From Otatea glauca (lineage: Eukaryota > Streptophyta > Magnoliopsida > Poales > Poaceae), in the NCBI GenBank assembly GCA_036346275.1, contig JAYEVK010000475.1, positions 124,001-188,000 of the forward strand: a stretch of DNA of 64,000 bases. The letters are read 5' to 3'. The translations under genes were made by a program, and so were the position numbers. Shown piece by piece: positions 32,606 to 42,901 of this stretch (position 1 is its first letter; each line of letters starts with the position of its first letter). The notes beneath the pieces are model-generated. The model saw only the letters and a list, made by a program, of their open reading frames with translations, had not been told where the DNA came from and ran no database searches.

Positions 32606-34404
32606 TAGGGTTGCAATCGGATCAGATAGTTTCCAACCGATCGACCGACCGGATGTGTTCGGATCGGATTCGGATAATTTTTTCGGATAGTTTTCGGATT
32701 CGGTGTCAGATTCGGATACTTTATTTCGAATTCGGATTCAGATTCGGGATATCACTATCCGTCGGATCGGTATATTCCGAAACCTTTTTTGGATATATCC
32801 TGTAAAAGTTGTTCGGATATCCGGTAAAAGTTACCTCGGGAGTCTCGCGGATGGCTACGATGGAACCAAGCACAAGGATGCCGCCTTTGCACGGGAGGAA
32901 GACGATGGTGCGTATGTCCGCGGACTGGGCGAGGGGCGCGCGGATGTACCGCCCGGGCGCGGTCGTGCCGCCGGGTGGGTGGGGATCCACATCGGTCCAG
33001 GCGTGGCGGCCGAAGGCTAGAGCGCGCCCTCAAGGAACGAGAAGTACATGGACGCTAGGAAGTACATCTCAGCGTCGGTGATCCGGTCGAGCTAGAGCAC
33101 GTAGTCGGTGCCCTCCTCGTCCTCGCCGCCTTACAACACGTGCAGCAGCAGCAGCACCCGCTTCCGCGCCATGCTCCTATCTGCCGCGCCAGCTTCCCCG
33201 GGTGTGGCTGGGTCGTGCAGTGTCCCGTCGAGGCAGTGTCCATCGCCCTAGCCGAGCACGACGCGGCCATTGGCGCCGGCGTGTGACTCCTGCCAGAAGA
33301 TGCCATACATCCAGACTCCTCCCTCCTCCACGAGGTCGTGCAGGCGAGCCTGGAGTTCGGCCGATGACGCCGCCGCTGCCAGCCTGTCGAGGTGCGGCAG
33401 CGTGGTGGCAAGGTGGGTGGTGATTGCATATTGTTTGGAGATAGTTATTGCGGAATTCATATCAATTGCAGTTTATGATGCGTGGGTTGATTGGTTCACT
33501 GTGCTATTGGTGGTCTGCGAGGTTGTTCTAGTTGACCATATCTTGTTCACCAAAGTCCAGAGGACGATGGTTGATTGAATTGGAAGCACGCTGTTTTCTA
33601 TTCTCTTATTGATATATTTGGAGGCTATTGTTTATCTAGTACTATCTTGCTTGAGCTAGCATTTGTGGCGTTAAGGCATTAAGGACAAGGTGTATTAGTT
33701 TGCACCAACTTGATTAGTCAATATGGTATGTCCTCATAAAGCATCACTTAATGTTTTATCGTAATGAACACTACGCAAAATTGAGAATGTATCAAACTCT
33801 TTTAGTTTCAAGGAGTTGTAACCCATGCACTCGTCTCTCTGATCATGCACTCGTGATCTCATTGAGATGTTGCCAACCTACCTTGGCTACTTTGGTGTTC
33901 AAACTCTTTTACAAGATTGTGTAATTTATTGTCTTGTGTCTTAATGTCTGCGTGATATAATCCTAATATTGTCTATTTGTCTGTCTCTTTCATGGAGACA
34001 TGGAGTCATGGTCATGTTATTGTGATATTATTTACGTATCGTTCTATGTTCCGTAACTTTTTTTATATGTGTCGTTGCAATTGAATGTGTTTTTGGAACT
34101 TTGTTGCACTACCTGATAAAATAACTTGTTAAATTGTGATAGTTCTGTTGCATTCGAACGCATATGGTTGATTAATCATTGTGATGTGTGCTATATGCGG
34201 TATCTATTCTCGTGTGATATCCGACAAAAAAGATCCGGTACCATATCGATTCCGCTCTGTATTCGCTTCAAATCCATGACCGATATTATCCGTGCTATAT
34301 TCGTATCCAGCACTATCCATATCCGATTCTGAATCCGATAAAAAATATGATTTATGATACGAAAAAAGCGATATCTGACCGAATCCGAGCCGATTGCACC
34401 CCTA
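32606..34404. mobile_element. hAT-like transposon carrying a host gene fragment
   Basis: The terminal inverted repeats are TAGGGTTGCAATCGG at the left and the complement of CCGATTGCACCCCTA at the right, identical except for one base. They are flanked by the 8-bp duplication GAATCAGA (32598-32605) and GAACCAGA (34405-34412), with one mismatch. Eight-base duplications and TAGGG ends are marks of hAT elements. The subterminal 230 bp at each end are full of TTCGGAT/ATCCGAA words in both orientations. No transposase is seen in its 1.8 kb, so it is non-autonomous. The inner part at about 32838-33430 is a GC-rich fragment of a bHLH-MYC gene. The remainder (33430-34140) is AT-rich without recognised coding sequence. 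Confidence 0.85.
32838..33430 (-). pseudogene. Captured bHLH-MYC N-terminal domain fragment
   Basis: On the minus strand, with frameshifts, the fragment reads ELQARLHDLVEE, MYGIFWQES, then VVLG followed by TAG and GDGHC where the family has Trp-Gly-Asp-Gly. RKRVLLLLHVL, LDRITDAEMYFLASMYFSF, RAPLAQSADIRTIVFLP and GGILVLGSI follow. This order and wording match the N-terminal bHLH-MYC domain of plant transcription factors (the MYC2/JAM-like group), which binds regulators such as JAZ proteins. There are at least three stops and one frameshift. The DNA-binding bHLH itself is absent. It sits wholly inside the hAT element, so it was most likely captured. The domain call is good; the exact donor gene is unknown. 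Confidence 0.75.
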
Positions 34405-34558
34405 GAACCAGAGAAACTGGGTATTGTAGTTGGTACTTGGTAGTCTTGGTTGTAAGGGGCTGACAGATGGGCCCAGATGGTTAGATACTAGAGAAGCGTG
34501 AGGATGGCGCTGTTACTGAACTCTATCCTCGACTGCTTCCCTGCCATGTCTCGTGAAG

Positions 34559-35759
34559 TCCAAACCACCACAAGAAAAATGCTACCTTTCATGAAAAATT
34601 AAGTGAAAATGCATGCAAAATATGTGTAGGGTCGAAAACGGAACGGAAAGTTTCTAACTGTTCTGAAGAAAAATAGAAATGGAAGCTCTTTTTCGAAAAC
34701 GAAAATGGAAAATATCGGTACAAAAATAGAAGTAAATTTTTTTTACCGAAAACATAAACGAGAGAGCCAGTTCGGACGGAAATGGAAACGGAACGTAAAT
34801 TCCGTATAAAGGAAACAGGAAATTCCGTATAAATGAAACTTAAAATTCCATATAAACGAAATTGGAAAATCTTGCTGGGTCAGAAAGTAGAGTGGGCCAA
34901 AGAGAATGAAAAGTGGGTTTCAGTCCATAAGAAAAATGGAGATTTTAAATTCATTTTCTAATTAAATAATACCATAAATAAATATTGCTTTATAGAAAAT
35001 ATCAAATAGAGTTAAAAAATTCTCAAAAATATTTTATAACATTTTGAACTTAGAAAAATTATTTCAAGCAAGATTTTGGTTTTGTTTTTCTCAAATAAAT
35101 TATTTTTTAAAATTTGAAAATAGCAAAAATCATTAATTAAATGCTAAAAATTAATAAAATCCGAATTAAATGCTCAATTAAAGAATTTGCAAATTTTTAT
35201 GGTTTTACAACCAAAACATACTAGGTGGAATTTTTTCCTTTTGTTTCCATATCCACTCTATTTTGTTCCACATCTGTTTATATCACTATCCATTTCCGTA
35301 TCCCTTTCCGGGGTTTCTGATTTCGTTTCCTTTACCGGTAAAAAATGTGGAAATGGAAAGAGAACAGCCATTTACCGACCGTTTCCGTTCCATTTTCATC
35401 CCTAGTTACTGCTGCGTTTCAAAAGATAGAAATCACCATTCAAACTTGAGCTCAAAAAGTTTGAACAACCATCAAAAGATAAGTACTCTAGAGCCTTGAT
35501 TGGGAGGCCTAAAATCCAGATTCATCCACTAAAATCACGGCCATTCTATGGATAGATCAGGATTTTGGACTTTCTAAACAAGAGAAAAGATATATAAGGA
35601 GCATCCAACTTTCTCCAAGCTTGCTATTAATAGGTTCATAGCATACCCGAGAATTAGACTGCCCTAGAAAAAAGAATCAGACTGGGCCAAAAATAATATT
35701 TAGCTTGGAGGTCTACAACGCTCAAATGGCGTGTATCAACAGTTGATGCTATCAATAAG
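34559..35759. repeat. Duplicated segment, copy 2 (interrupted)
   Basis: Matches 1810-2185 on both sides of the Ds-like insertion: 34559-34626 and 35405-35759. It has an extra block (about 35582-35650, AAAAGATATATAAGGAGC) that is missing from copy 1. The two copies are about 33 kb apart in direct orientation. Homology stops at both ends next to mobile elements. Confidence 0.8.
34627..35404. mobile_element. Ds-like hAT element
   Basis: Left end TAGGGTCGAAAACGGAACGG and right end the complement of TAGGGATGAAAATGGAACGG form Ac/Ds-type terminal repeats. The 778-bp body has subterminal repeats of TTCCGTATAAA and GGAAACGG and no ORF for a transposase. Comparison with copy 1 of the duplicated segment shows exactly what was inserted, but the expected 8-bp target duplication is absent: only a G remains. 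Confidence 0.85.
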
Positions 35760-35766
35760 AGGCTAA

Positions 35767-36523
35767 GAGCATCTCCAACAACACTCCCCAAAATCCACTC
35801 TTTGAAGGTTATATTTCGAGAACTCTCCATAAAAAAATGCCTCTACATATCTCCTCCCACTCCAATAGCACTCTCTATATTACACTATCTATTTTCTCTC
35901 TCCTATATTCTAATTATATTCTATATAACCGTCATAGCAGCAACCATTTTTTTACCAGTAAATTCAAACGACTATATTTAAATGCGGGAATTTAAAAATT
36001 ATTGTGACGACCACGTTGTAACAGTTATCTTTGAACGGGTAAATTCGAATGGCTATATTTGAATGCAGGAAATTTAAATTCGAAATAGTGCATACATATA
36101 TTCTAGCATAGCATGGTTCAGTAGCACAAAAGGTTCCAACAAATTAGTTTATACAACATAACTAGTGCTTAACCGGACCTATTACATCTTCGAGCGATGA
36201 CATCATTCTGCAAGCCGGTAAGTTGAAGGAGCGCCAAAGATAAAACTGGTAGGGAAGTCTGCTCTCCTTATAGCTTCAGCAGAAGCAGTAAAATCAACCC
36301 TACATCAACCGATAGAAGGCAATTGAGAAACTAGTGTTGGAAGATGTAAAGCTGGGAGAGTTTCAAAAATGAATATTGTCTCTGATTTGAGCATTCCTTG
36401 TTAATTTGCATATGATCCACATGAGTATTGTGGTTCTGCATAGTTGAGCCTGGATCATTTATCCTGCCTTTTGAGCTCCTCCAACATTTGTGAATGCTTG
36501 AATGGATAAAATTACAAAGTGAC
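35767..36523. mobile_element. PIF/Harbinger-like element, one end
   Basis: TAA followed by GAGCATCTCCAACAACACTC at 35764-35786 matches the common terminal sequence and 3-bp target of PIF/Harbinger elements in grasses. The AT-rich subterminal region follows. On the minus strand at about 36331-36523 there is an open stretch (KCWRSSKGRINDPGST, LKLSQLYIF) that may be the end of its accessory ORF. The Gypsy element at 36524 interrupts it. The other terminus was not found to the right of 41014. Assignment rests on the terminus and is moderate. Confidence 0.45.
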
Positions 36524-37403
36524 TGTTTGCACCAAAATTTGGCAGATAGGGTCAAAATCAGCAGTCCAAGATCAACAAGATACGATTGGGATAACGTATC
36601 AAGATATTTGAAAACAAAACAGGTTGTTAAGGAAAGCACCATCCAAATAGAGGCCGATACGGATTCTATTCCTAACGTGTTGTATCAGGACTCTATCGGC
36701 CAATGGGTATAAAAGAGGTCGAGAGGTGATCAGAAAAGCTGCCCAGAGCCAACCAACCAATTCGCGTCTACTTTTCATCTACTTTTCCGTCGACTAGGAA
36801 TAGTTGTTGTAATTTAGTCTTTGTAATTCGATCTTGATCAATAAAGTTGCGCATCGCCGATTGTTGATCTTCTTCAAATTACGCCCCAGGTTTGATTTAT
36901 TCTGATTTTGTTGCGCATCGCCTTCTTCAGAATCGATCTGCCTTTATCCTCTTATTAGCCTTAATCGGCTAATTAGATTTATCCCGTTACCTTGATCTTG
37001 ATCGGCTTCAAGCTAATTTAATTTAAGCTGATTGATCATTACGATCGGCTTTGAGAGAATTTTATCCTCTGATTAGCCTTAATCGGCTAATTAGATCTAT
37101 TCTGATACCTTGATCTTGATCGGCTTCAAGCTGATTGAGTTTAAGTTGATTGATCGTTACGATCAGCTTTGATAGAATTTTATTCTCTGATTAGCCTTAA
37201 TCGGCTAATTAGATCTATTCTGATACTTTGATCTTGATCGGCTTCAAGCTGATTGAGTCTTAGCCGATTGATCCCAACGATCGGCTTTGAGTGAACTTTA
37301 TATCTTTTACCTTGTTGATTATAGGTCAAATCGACTGGCACGCTCTTGAACGGTGTTAAATGCGGTGTCTTCTTTGTAAACCCTACTTCAAGTTTTTGAC
37401 GCC
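36524..37403 (+). repeat. 5' LTR of gag-only Gypsy, with 118-bp tandem repeats
   Basis: A TATA box (TATAAAAG) is at 36708-36715. Three tandem units of exactly 118 bp lie at 36949-37066, 37067-37184 and 37185-37302, each opening CTCT(T/G)ATTAGCCTTAATCGG and full of ATCGGCTT/AAGCCGAT. The LTR's last bases and the first part of the primer site are missing: GACGCC is fused to TGGTGGGAC, whereas the minus-strand relative has about 20 more bases between them. A repeated CGCC at both edges suggests a microhomology deletion. Confidence 0.85.
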
Positions 37404-37415
37404 TGGTGGGACTAG

Positions 37416-39861
37416 ATGGCAGCGTCAAGGAAATCAATTCCACCATCCGATCTCAACGTCGAAGCTATAATCGTCCCAACGATGGACGATTTAACGACAT
37501 AACAACGTAGAGAAATCGAAGATCGAAAAGCTACTCTAGAAGAGATGATGCTGAATTGCTATCAGAAGACTAGATGTGGCGTCACTCAAAAGACTGCTTT
37601 GCCGACAGTCAATGCCGTTTGCAATGCAGGCATCACAGATGGTCCGGTAAGTTCATACTTACCCGCTCAAGCCGAATTATCGGCTATGATTAATCAATCT
37701 ATACATCACGCGCTGGTAAACCAATCATCGGCTCTTGTTACAACGCTGAAGCCGATGATTGCGAATAGTGTGAAGACAATCGCTCAAGAATTGGCATCAT
37801 CTGGGAGTCTGCTTGACCCGATGCAAGCTCTGCCAAGCTATCCTGCTTTTTCAATAGCGCAAAATACGCAGAGTACGTCAGCCGATCCTAAACCATCGGC
37901 TATAGCTTCACCCCTAACCATGATGCCGACTCAACCTACCGTCATATTACCGCGAGACCCACGCCCTAGCGGGGTCACACATTATCAGGCATACACTGAT
38001 GCCGCTAAACTGAACGTGTCGGCCATCTTGCATTATCGACCCGTTTAATGTTTTCCGCGATCGGTTCCACACCGCTTGAGGTTAACAGATATCCTCTACA
38101 TCAACAGCCGATTCTGCTTCAGAATCCGGCTCCTCATAAGGTTGTCACCTACACGGAACCTTTCGTCCCATTGCCAGAGCCACCCATTAGGAGATACAAT
38201 GGGTACGATCAGGCCGATCAATATCCATCGGCCAAAACAAATCGGCAGCCCGAGTTTGCGCTCGGGGGGCAGGGTGCTAATTATGATGGTAATTGGCAGA
38301 ACCCAAACACTTGGTCGGCTGGTGATGTTAACTGGGCTGATCAAATTTCCGTCGTACTACGTGATCAGTTTGGATTACAACCTAAGGGTAAAGTCATCGG
38401 CTATAGAAAGCTGTATCCGGATTATATAGATCGCATGCAATATCCACATGATTTTAAAGTTCCTGATTTTGCCAAATTTTCTGGGAATAATTCAGTCACG
38501 ACCTTAGAGCACGTCGGACGCTTTATCACTCAGTGTGGCGAGGCAGCTCAGTCCGACGGGCTGAAAATTATATTATTCCCCTTGTCTTTATCGGGAGCTG
38601 CTTTCACTTGGTTTACTAGTTTACCTCCAAATTCGGTTCATTTTTGGAACGATTTGGAAAGCCGATTCCATGAGTATTTTTTCTCGTGATCTGGAACTCG
38701 GGATTTCGATCTAAGTTCATCCAATGTAAGACCTGGGAATCGGTAAATGATTATGTTAAGAGATTCAAAGAAGTGAGAAATAGGTGTTTTAGTGTTACCT
38801 TGCCTGATAATGAGTTGGCCGATTTAGCTTTCCAGGGGCTGATACCCCCATTAAGAGAAAAATTCGGCGGGCAGGAATTCACCAATTTAAGTCATCTCTT
38901 ACAGCGAGTATCGGCTGAAGAAAGCCGTTTCTCCGATGATAACGGCTTCAAAGATGAATTGAAGAATAACAAAGAAAAGATACAATCGGCTATAGAGGAT
39001 GACAAACTAAAATTTGCAGAAGAGCGGACGATGCAGCTGGACGCTGATCCTTTTCCAATTAACATGGTTCATTGCTCTAAAAAAGAAGGAAAAGCCGACA
39101 CAAGATGCAGAGCATAAGGATCAAATTCATATATCATCGGCTATAAAAATGACGCGTCAAGCCGATGTACAATCAAATTCTGATGGCAATAAGCCACTCA
39201 TGATTACTGTTGGCTCTATACAAATAAAAGCCGACCGTGAAGAGGAAATTTTTAAAACAGTCACACCAAAGGGTTATCAGGCTGAGAGAGCATTTCCACT
39301 ACGTAAGCCGATACAGAAGTCGAAGCCCACTTTTTCCCAACTACTAGCAAAATATGAAAGGAGGAATGAAAGGCCACGAAGTCCTCCACATCGCCGATTA
39401 ATGAATATCGCCAAGCGGCCTGAAAGAGCTCACCTACGGTGCCTTTTTGGCAATTTTTTGGGAGAAGGATTAGCTTTGCCATCACCAAACACATGTCCGA
39501 TGCAGTATTACCCATGTCAAGGTGATAGGCAACGATGGTCGGCTAAAGATAAAATTTCTATGCCGACCATAAGTCAAAAACGAGACCAAGATGAAGGGTC
39601 TAGCACTGTAGCTGGAATAGATCTGGTAGGAAAAATATGTAAGTCGATCGAACCAAAGCCGAGATGGTGTCCTCTAGGTTTAAGCCGATCACAAAGAAGA
39701 AGGTTTGAGCGGCTAAGGACCTAAGAGATGAGGGAAGCTGAACAAGAAAAACGAAGGGATAAAACTTTTAATGAGCTTCATTCGATTAAGATTGCGAGAA
39801 AAGAGTGGAGGAAGAAGAAACCGGATTCGGCCGATGATTTTTGTTCGACGAAGCTGATCTA
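37416..39861 (+). pseudogene. Gypsy gag (broken), no pol
   Basis: Gag opens with MAASRKSIPPSDLN at 37416, is cut by TAA at 37500, continues to a stop at 38046, and then proceeds in other frames at 38048-38689, 38686-39117 and 39014-39861. The core Retrotrans_gag-type region is at about 38440-38900 (FAKFSGNNSVTTLEHVGRF, FPLSLSGAAFTWFTSLPPNS, YVKRFKEVRNRCF, LAFQGL). After it come Lys/Glu-rich segments. The CCHC or similar zinc motif seen in autonomous relatives is not visible. Pol would normally follow; instead a short non-coding region and the 3' polypurine tract come next. Confidence 0.8.
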
Positions 39862-40093
39862 GTCTGAAAAATCATACCACCCATCAGCTCGAGAGATAGC
39901 CGATTTGGTAAGGGATCAACGTGGGATTGTGTAGTGTGCATCGGTTTGTCCAAGGTACTGCTTAGATCTTGATTGGCTAAAACTCAAATACGAATATACG
40001 AGTTGGCCGATTACCGACCTGAAAGCCAAATTAACTCGATGCAGTTAAAAATTTGGCTATGATAAGAAAATATGTTCAAGCCGACGATGAAAA

Positions 40094-40136
40094 TTTTTGG
40101 AAGATAACATGTTATCTCCCAAAAATAGGGGGCATA
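40094..40136 (+). promoter_or_regulatory. Palindrome plus polypurine tract, gag-only Gypsy
   Basis: A 32-bp palindrome at 40094-40125 (core AGATAACATGTTATCT at 40102-40117, one mismatched pair at 40101/40118) overlaps the polypurine tract AAAAATAGGGGGCATA (40121-40136), which ends at the 3' LTR. The minus-strand relative has the same structure at 43560-43593 with different but still pairing bases. Confidence 0.8.
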
Positions 40137-41008
40137 TGTTTGCACCAAAATTTGGTAGATAGGGTCAAAATCAGCAGTCCAAGATCAACAAGATACGATT
40201 GGGATAACGTATCAAGATATTTGAAAACGAAACAGGTTGTTAAGGAAAGCACCATCCAAATAGAGGCCGATACGGATTCTATTCCTAATGTGTTGTACCA
40301 GGACTCTATCGGCCAATGGGTATAAAAGAGGTCGAGAGGTGATCAAAAAAGCTGCCCAGAGCCAACCAACCAATTCGCGTCTACTTTTCATCTACTTTTC
40401 CGTCGACTAGGAGTAGTTGTTGTAATTTAGTCTTTGTAATTCGATCTTGATCAATAAAGTTACGCATCGCCGATTGTTGATCTTCTTCAAATTACGCCCC
40501 AGGTTTGATTTATTCTGATTTTGTTGCGCATCGCCTTCTTCAGAATCGATCTACCTTTATCCTCTTATTAGCCTTAATCGGCTAATTAGATTTATCCCGT
40601 TACCTTGATCTTGATCGGCTTCAAGCTGATTTAGTTTAAGCTGATTGATCATTACGATCGGCTTTGAGAGAATTTTATCCTCTGATTAGCCTTAATCGGC
40701 TAATTAGATCTATTCTGATACCTTGATCTTGATCGGCTTCAAGCTGATTGATCGTTACAATCGGCTTTGATAGAATTTTATCCTCTGATTAGCCTTAATC
40801 GGCTAATTAGATCTATTCTGATACTTTGATCTTGATCGGCTTCAAGCTGATTGAGTCTAAGCCGATTGATCACAACGATCGGCTTTGAGTGAACTTTATA
40901 TCTTTTACCTTGTTGATTATAGGTCAAATCGACTAGCACGCTCTTGAACCAGGTGTTCGTCTAGTGTGCTGCTGTCAGAAACCCTACTTCAAGTTTTTGA
41001 CGTCAACA
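40137..41008 (+). repeat. 3' LTR of gag-only Gypsy
   Basis: TATA box TATAAAAG at 40321-40328. The three tandem units start at 40562, 40680 and 40783; the second has lost about 15 bp. The end reads TTTTTGACGTCAACA, followed by GTGAC. Between 40945 and 40985 a block unlike the 5' LTR occurs (CAGGTGTTCGTCTAG, TGCTGCTGTCAG). Confidence 0.9.
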
Positions 41009-41013
41009 GTGAC

Positions 41014-42470
41014 AAAATAGTAATCAAATAGCTAGCTGACCCGGTGGGTTTAATGTTTGAATGATTTTTTCTTGCAGCTACTCCGTTGAAACGATTTGGG
41101 CATGGCCATTCCTACTCAACTGTCAAAAGATTTTTCCAATGACGAAGCCTACCAAAGATAGTGGAGTTAAGAGTAGATACATCGCTTAACTAGTAGTGTT
41201 TTGGATGGTCTAATAACCAGGCCAATTAAGTAATCTATCAGCTATATTCTTAAGACTGTCTCCTCCAACATTTAAAAAAAAAAAGTGATTACAAATAGCA
41301 GAAATGGAATCTCATAACAGAACAATAGAATAGAATGCTAATATGTAACAGTTCATATAACCTGTAACAGTTCACAATGAATGGAATGCTAGAACAATAC
41401 TGTAAGAACAACATATTGTGCTAAAGCCTGAATGGAATTATGAACCAACAGATAGCTCATAAAGTGTACAACCAGTATCGTCTTATTTTTCAGTGGAACT
41501 TTTCAAACACTCCTGTAGATCATAGGCATTCTTATTCAGTGGAATATAGTGCTGTTCTCACCTAAAAGAAGTGATGTTCAGTATATTTCACAACTAATGT
41601 AAAAGGGCAAAATGTGTATGTAGAATGGCAGATTGCACATATGTATACAGCAGAAGGAACTTATAAACACCAAACGGCTAAACCAATGTGGTGCATCTGC
41701 CACTAACTCAAATGACAATTCACAGTACATCAGTACTGGAATATACTGAGTCCTGCTGAGGACCAAACCTATCCTTTGTATGCTCAGATGTTAAAATCCC
41801 AAGCTTCAAGAAGCCTTATTTGAAACAAGAGCTAGCAAAGCCCAGATTGCTGACCAAATTTAGGGCCAGAGCTTTCCGAGAATCCTTAATTAGATGGCTT
41901 CTCAGAGCTAAACCAATCTTATCACACAACCCAAACAATCAATTAGACCCAAACATAATGAATTTTACCCTCACATAACGATGTTCATCAACTTTATCAA
42001 CATTAATATTACCACTAATTTGTTCTTTATAGATTGAATTGGTGTTGTAATTCTGCATAACACTTGTAGAATAACTAAGAACCAATTCTCTATAGAACTA
42101 CGAAAAAAATACTAATATCGAAAAGGGGGTGAAAGAGATAAGATTGCACCTCCAACTGGGAGTACCCAGGTGAAATTTGTTCCGCTCGACAGCTCCAAGA
42201 AAATCTCCTGCAATTCATCACGGCACATATGGATAAAAACTAAAAGATGGGAGCAGACGGTTCAAGGACAAGAGATTCCAGCGGCAGCTACGCTAGATCT
42301 CACGGCCTGGCCAGCTCACCGATCCAAGAAGCAAGAAGTAGAATCCTATCCGAGAACGAAGCAAAGCGAACAGGCTGGGGGGAGAAGAAGAAGGGGGCGA
42401 ATTCGACATGGCGCGCACTCACCATCCGAGCCCAAAGAGAGTCATGCCTCCTCTTCTTCCTCCTCCCCAC
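41014..42470. other. Host DNA between Gypsy insertions, possible first exon at right end
   Basis: AT-rich to 42130 with nothing recognised. The right end (42150-42470) is more GC-rich and looks like the 5' part of a minus-strand gene: a pyrimidine/purine-rich leader, ATG at 42445-42443 giving M-T-L-F-G-L-G, then GGTGAGTG as a splice donor at about 42422. The seven residues resemble the start of plant MOB1 kinase-activator proteins (MSLFGLG). That is too short to be more than a hint. No further exons were recognised, and the promoter side is cut off by Gypsy sequence at 42471. Confidence 0.3.
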
Positions 42471-42506
42471 TGCTGTCAGAAATCCTATCTCAAGTTTTTG
42501 GCGCTG
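42471..42506 (+). repeat. Plus-oriented LTR end fragment at a junction
   Basis: TGCTGTCAGAAATCC and CTCAAGTTTTTGGCGC match the last 36 bp of the 3' LTR at 41008 in the same orientation. The fragment abuts minus-strand gag at 42507. Confidence 0.6.
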
Positions 42507-42901
42507 GGCTATAGATTTGACACTATTCGTTATCATCGGCTTGAGTGTTGTAACAAGAGCCGATGATTGGTTTATTAAGGCGTGGTGCACAGACTGATTA
42601 ATCATAGCCGATAATTCGGCTTGAGCAGGCAGATATCGGCTTACTTGTTCTATTACACCCGCATCGCCCAGGGCGTTGACCGTCGGCAGGGCGGATTTTT
42701 GAGTGACGCCACGTCTTGTTTTCTGATAGCAGCTTAGCATCATCTCTTCTAGCGCAGCCTTCCGAACTTCAATCTCTTGGCGTTGCTCCGCAGATAAATC
42801 GTCCATTGTTGGGACGATTATAGCTTCTGAGTTGAGATCTGATGGCGGAATCGACTTCCCTGATGAAGACATTGCGTGTCCCACCGGGCGTGCCAAGAGT
42901 G
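42507..42901 (-). pseudogene. Truncated Tat-type gag start with primer binding site
   Basis: Directly after the LTR (minus direction) comes TGGCACGCCCGGTGGGAC, the primer site (about 42878-42896), whose tRNA I cannot assign with certainty. Gag then starts MSSSGKSIPPSDLN at about 42871, the same N-terminus as in the gag-only Gypsy, and runs to VKSIAQ at about 42507 where it is cut off. It is open throughout this stretch. Its position outside the LTR at 42902 means that LTR is shared by two internal regions. Confidence 0.8.

Larger units (their letters stand above)
36524..41008 (+). mobile_element. Gypsy element encoding only gag (non-autonomous)
   Basis: LTRs at 36524-37403 and 40137-41008 begin TGTTTGCACC and the right one ends CAACA. 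The 5-bp duplication GTGAC is at 36519-36523 and 41009-41013. The internal region encodes Gag only; there is no protease, RT, RNase H or integrase. The Gag, LTR start and polypurine region match the Tat-type element on the minus strand at 42507-64000, so this looks like its non-autonomous partner. The LTRs are otherwise very alike, so insertion was recent, except for the block described in the findings. Confidence 0.9.

Noticed and set aside
33055..33429. Minus-strand Arg/Ser/Thr-rich ORF over the captured gene fragment
   Set aside because: It is the wrong frame of the bHLH-MYC fragment, with low-complexity composition.
35187..35499. Short ORFs in the Ds-like element
   Set aside because: They are built from TTTCCG/CATATCC terminal repeats with no transposase motif.
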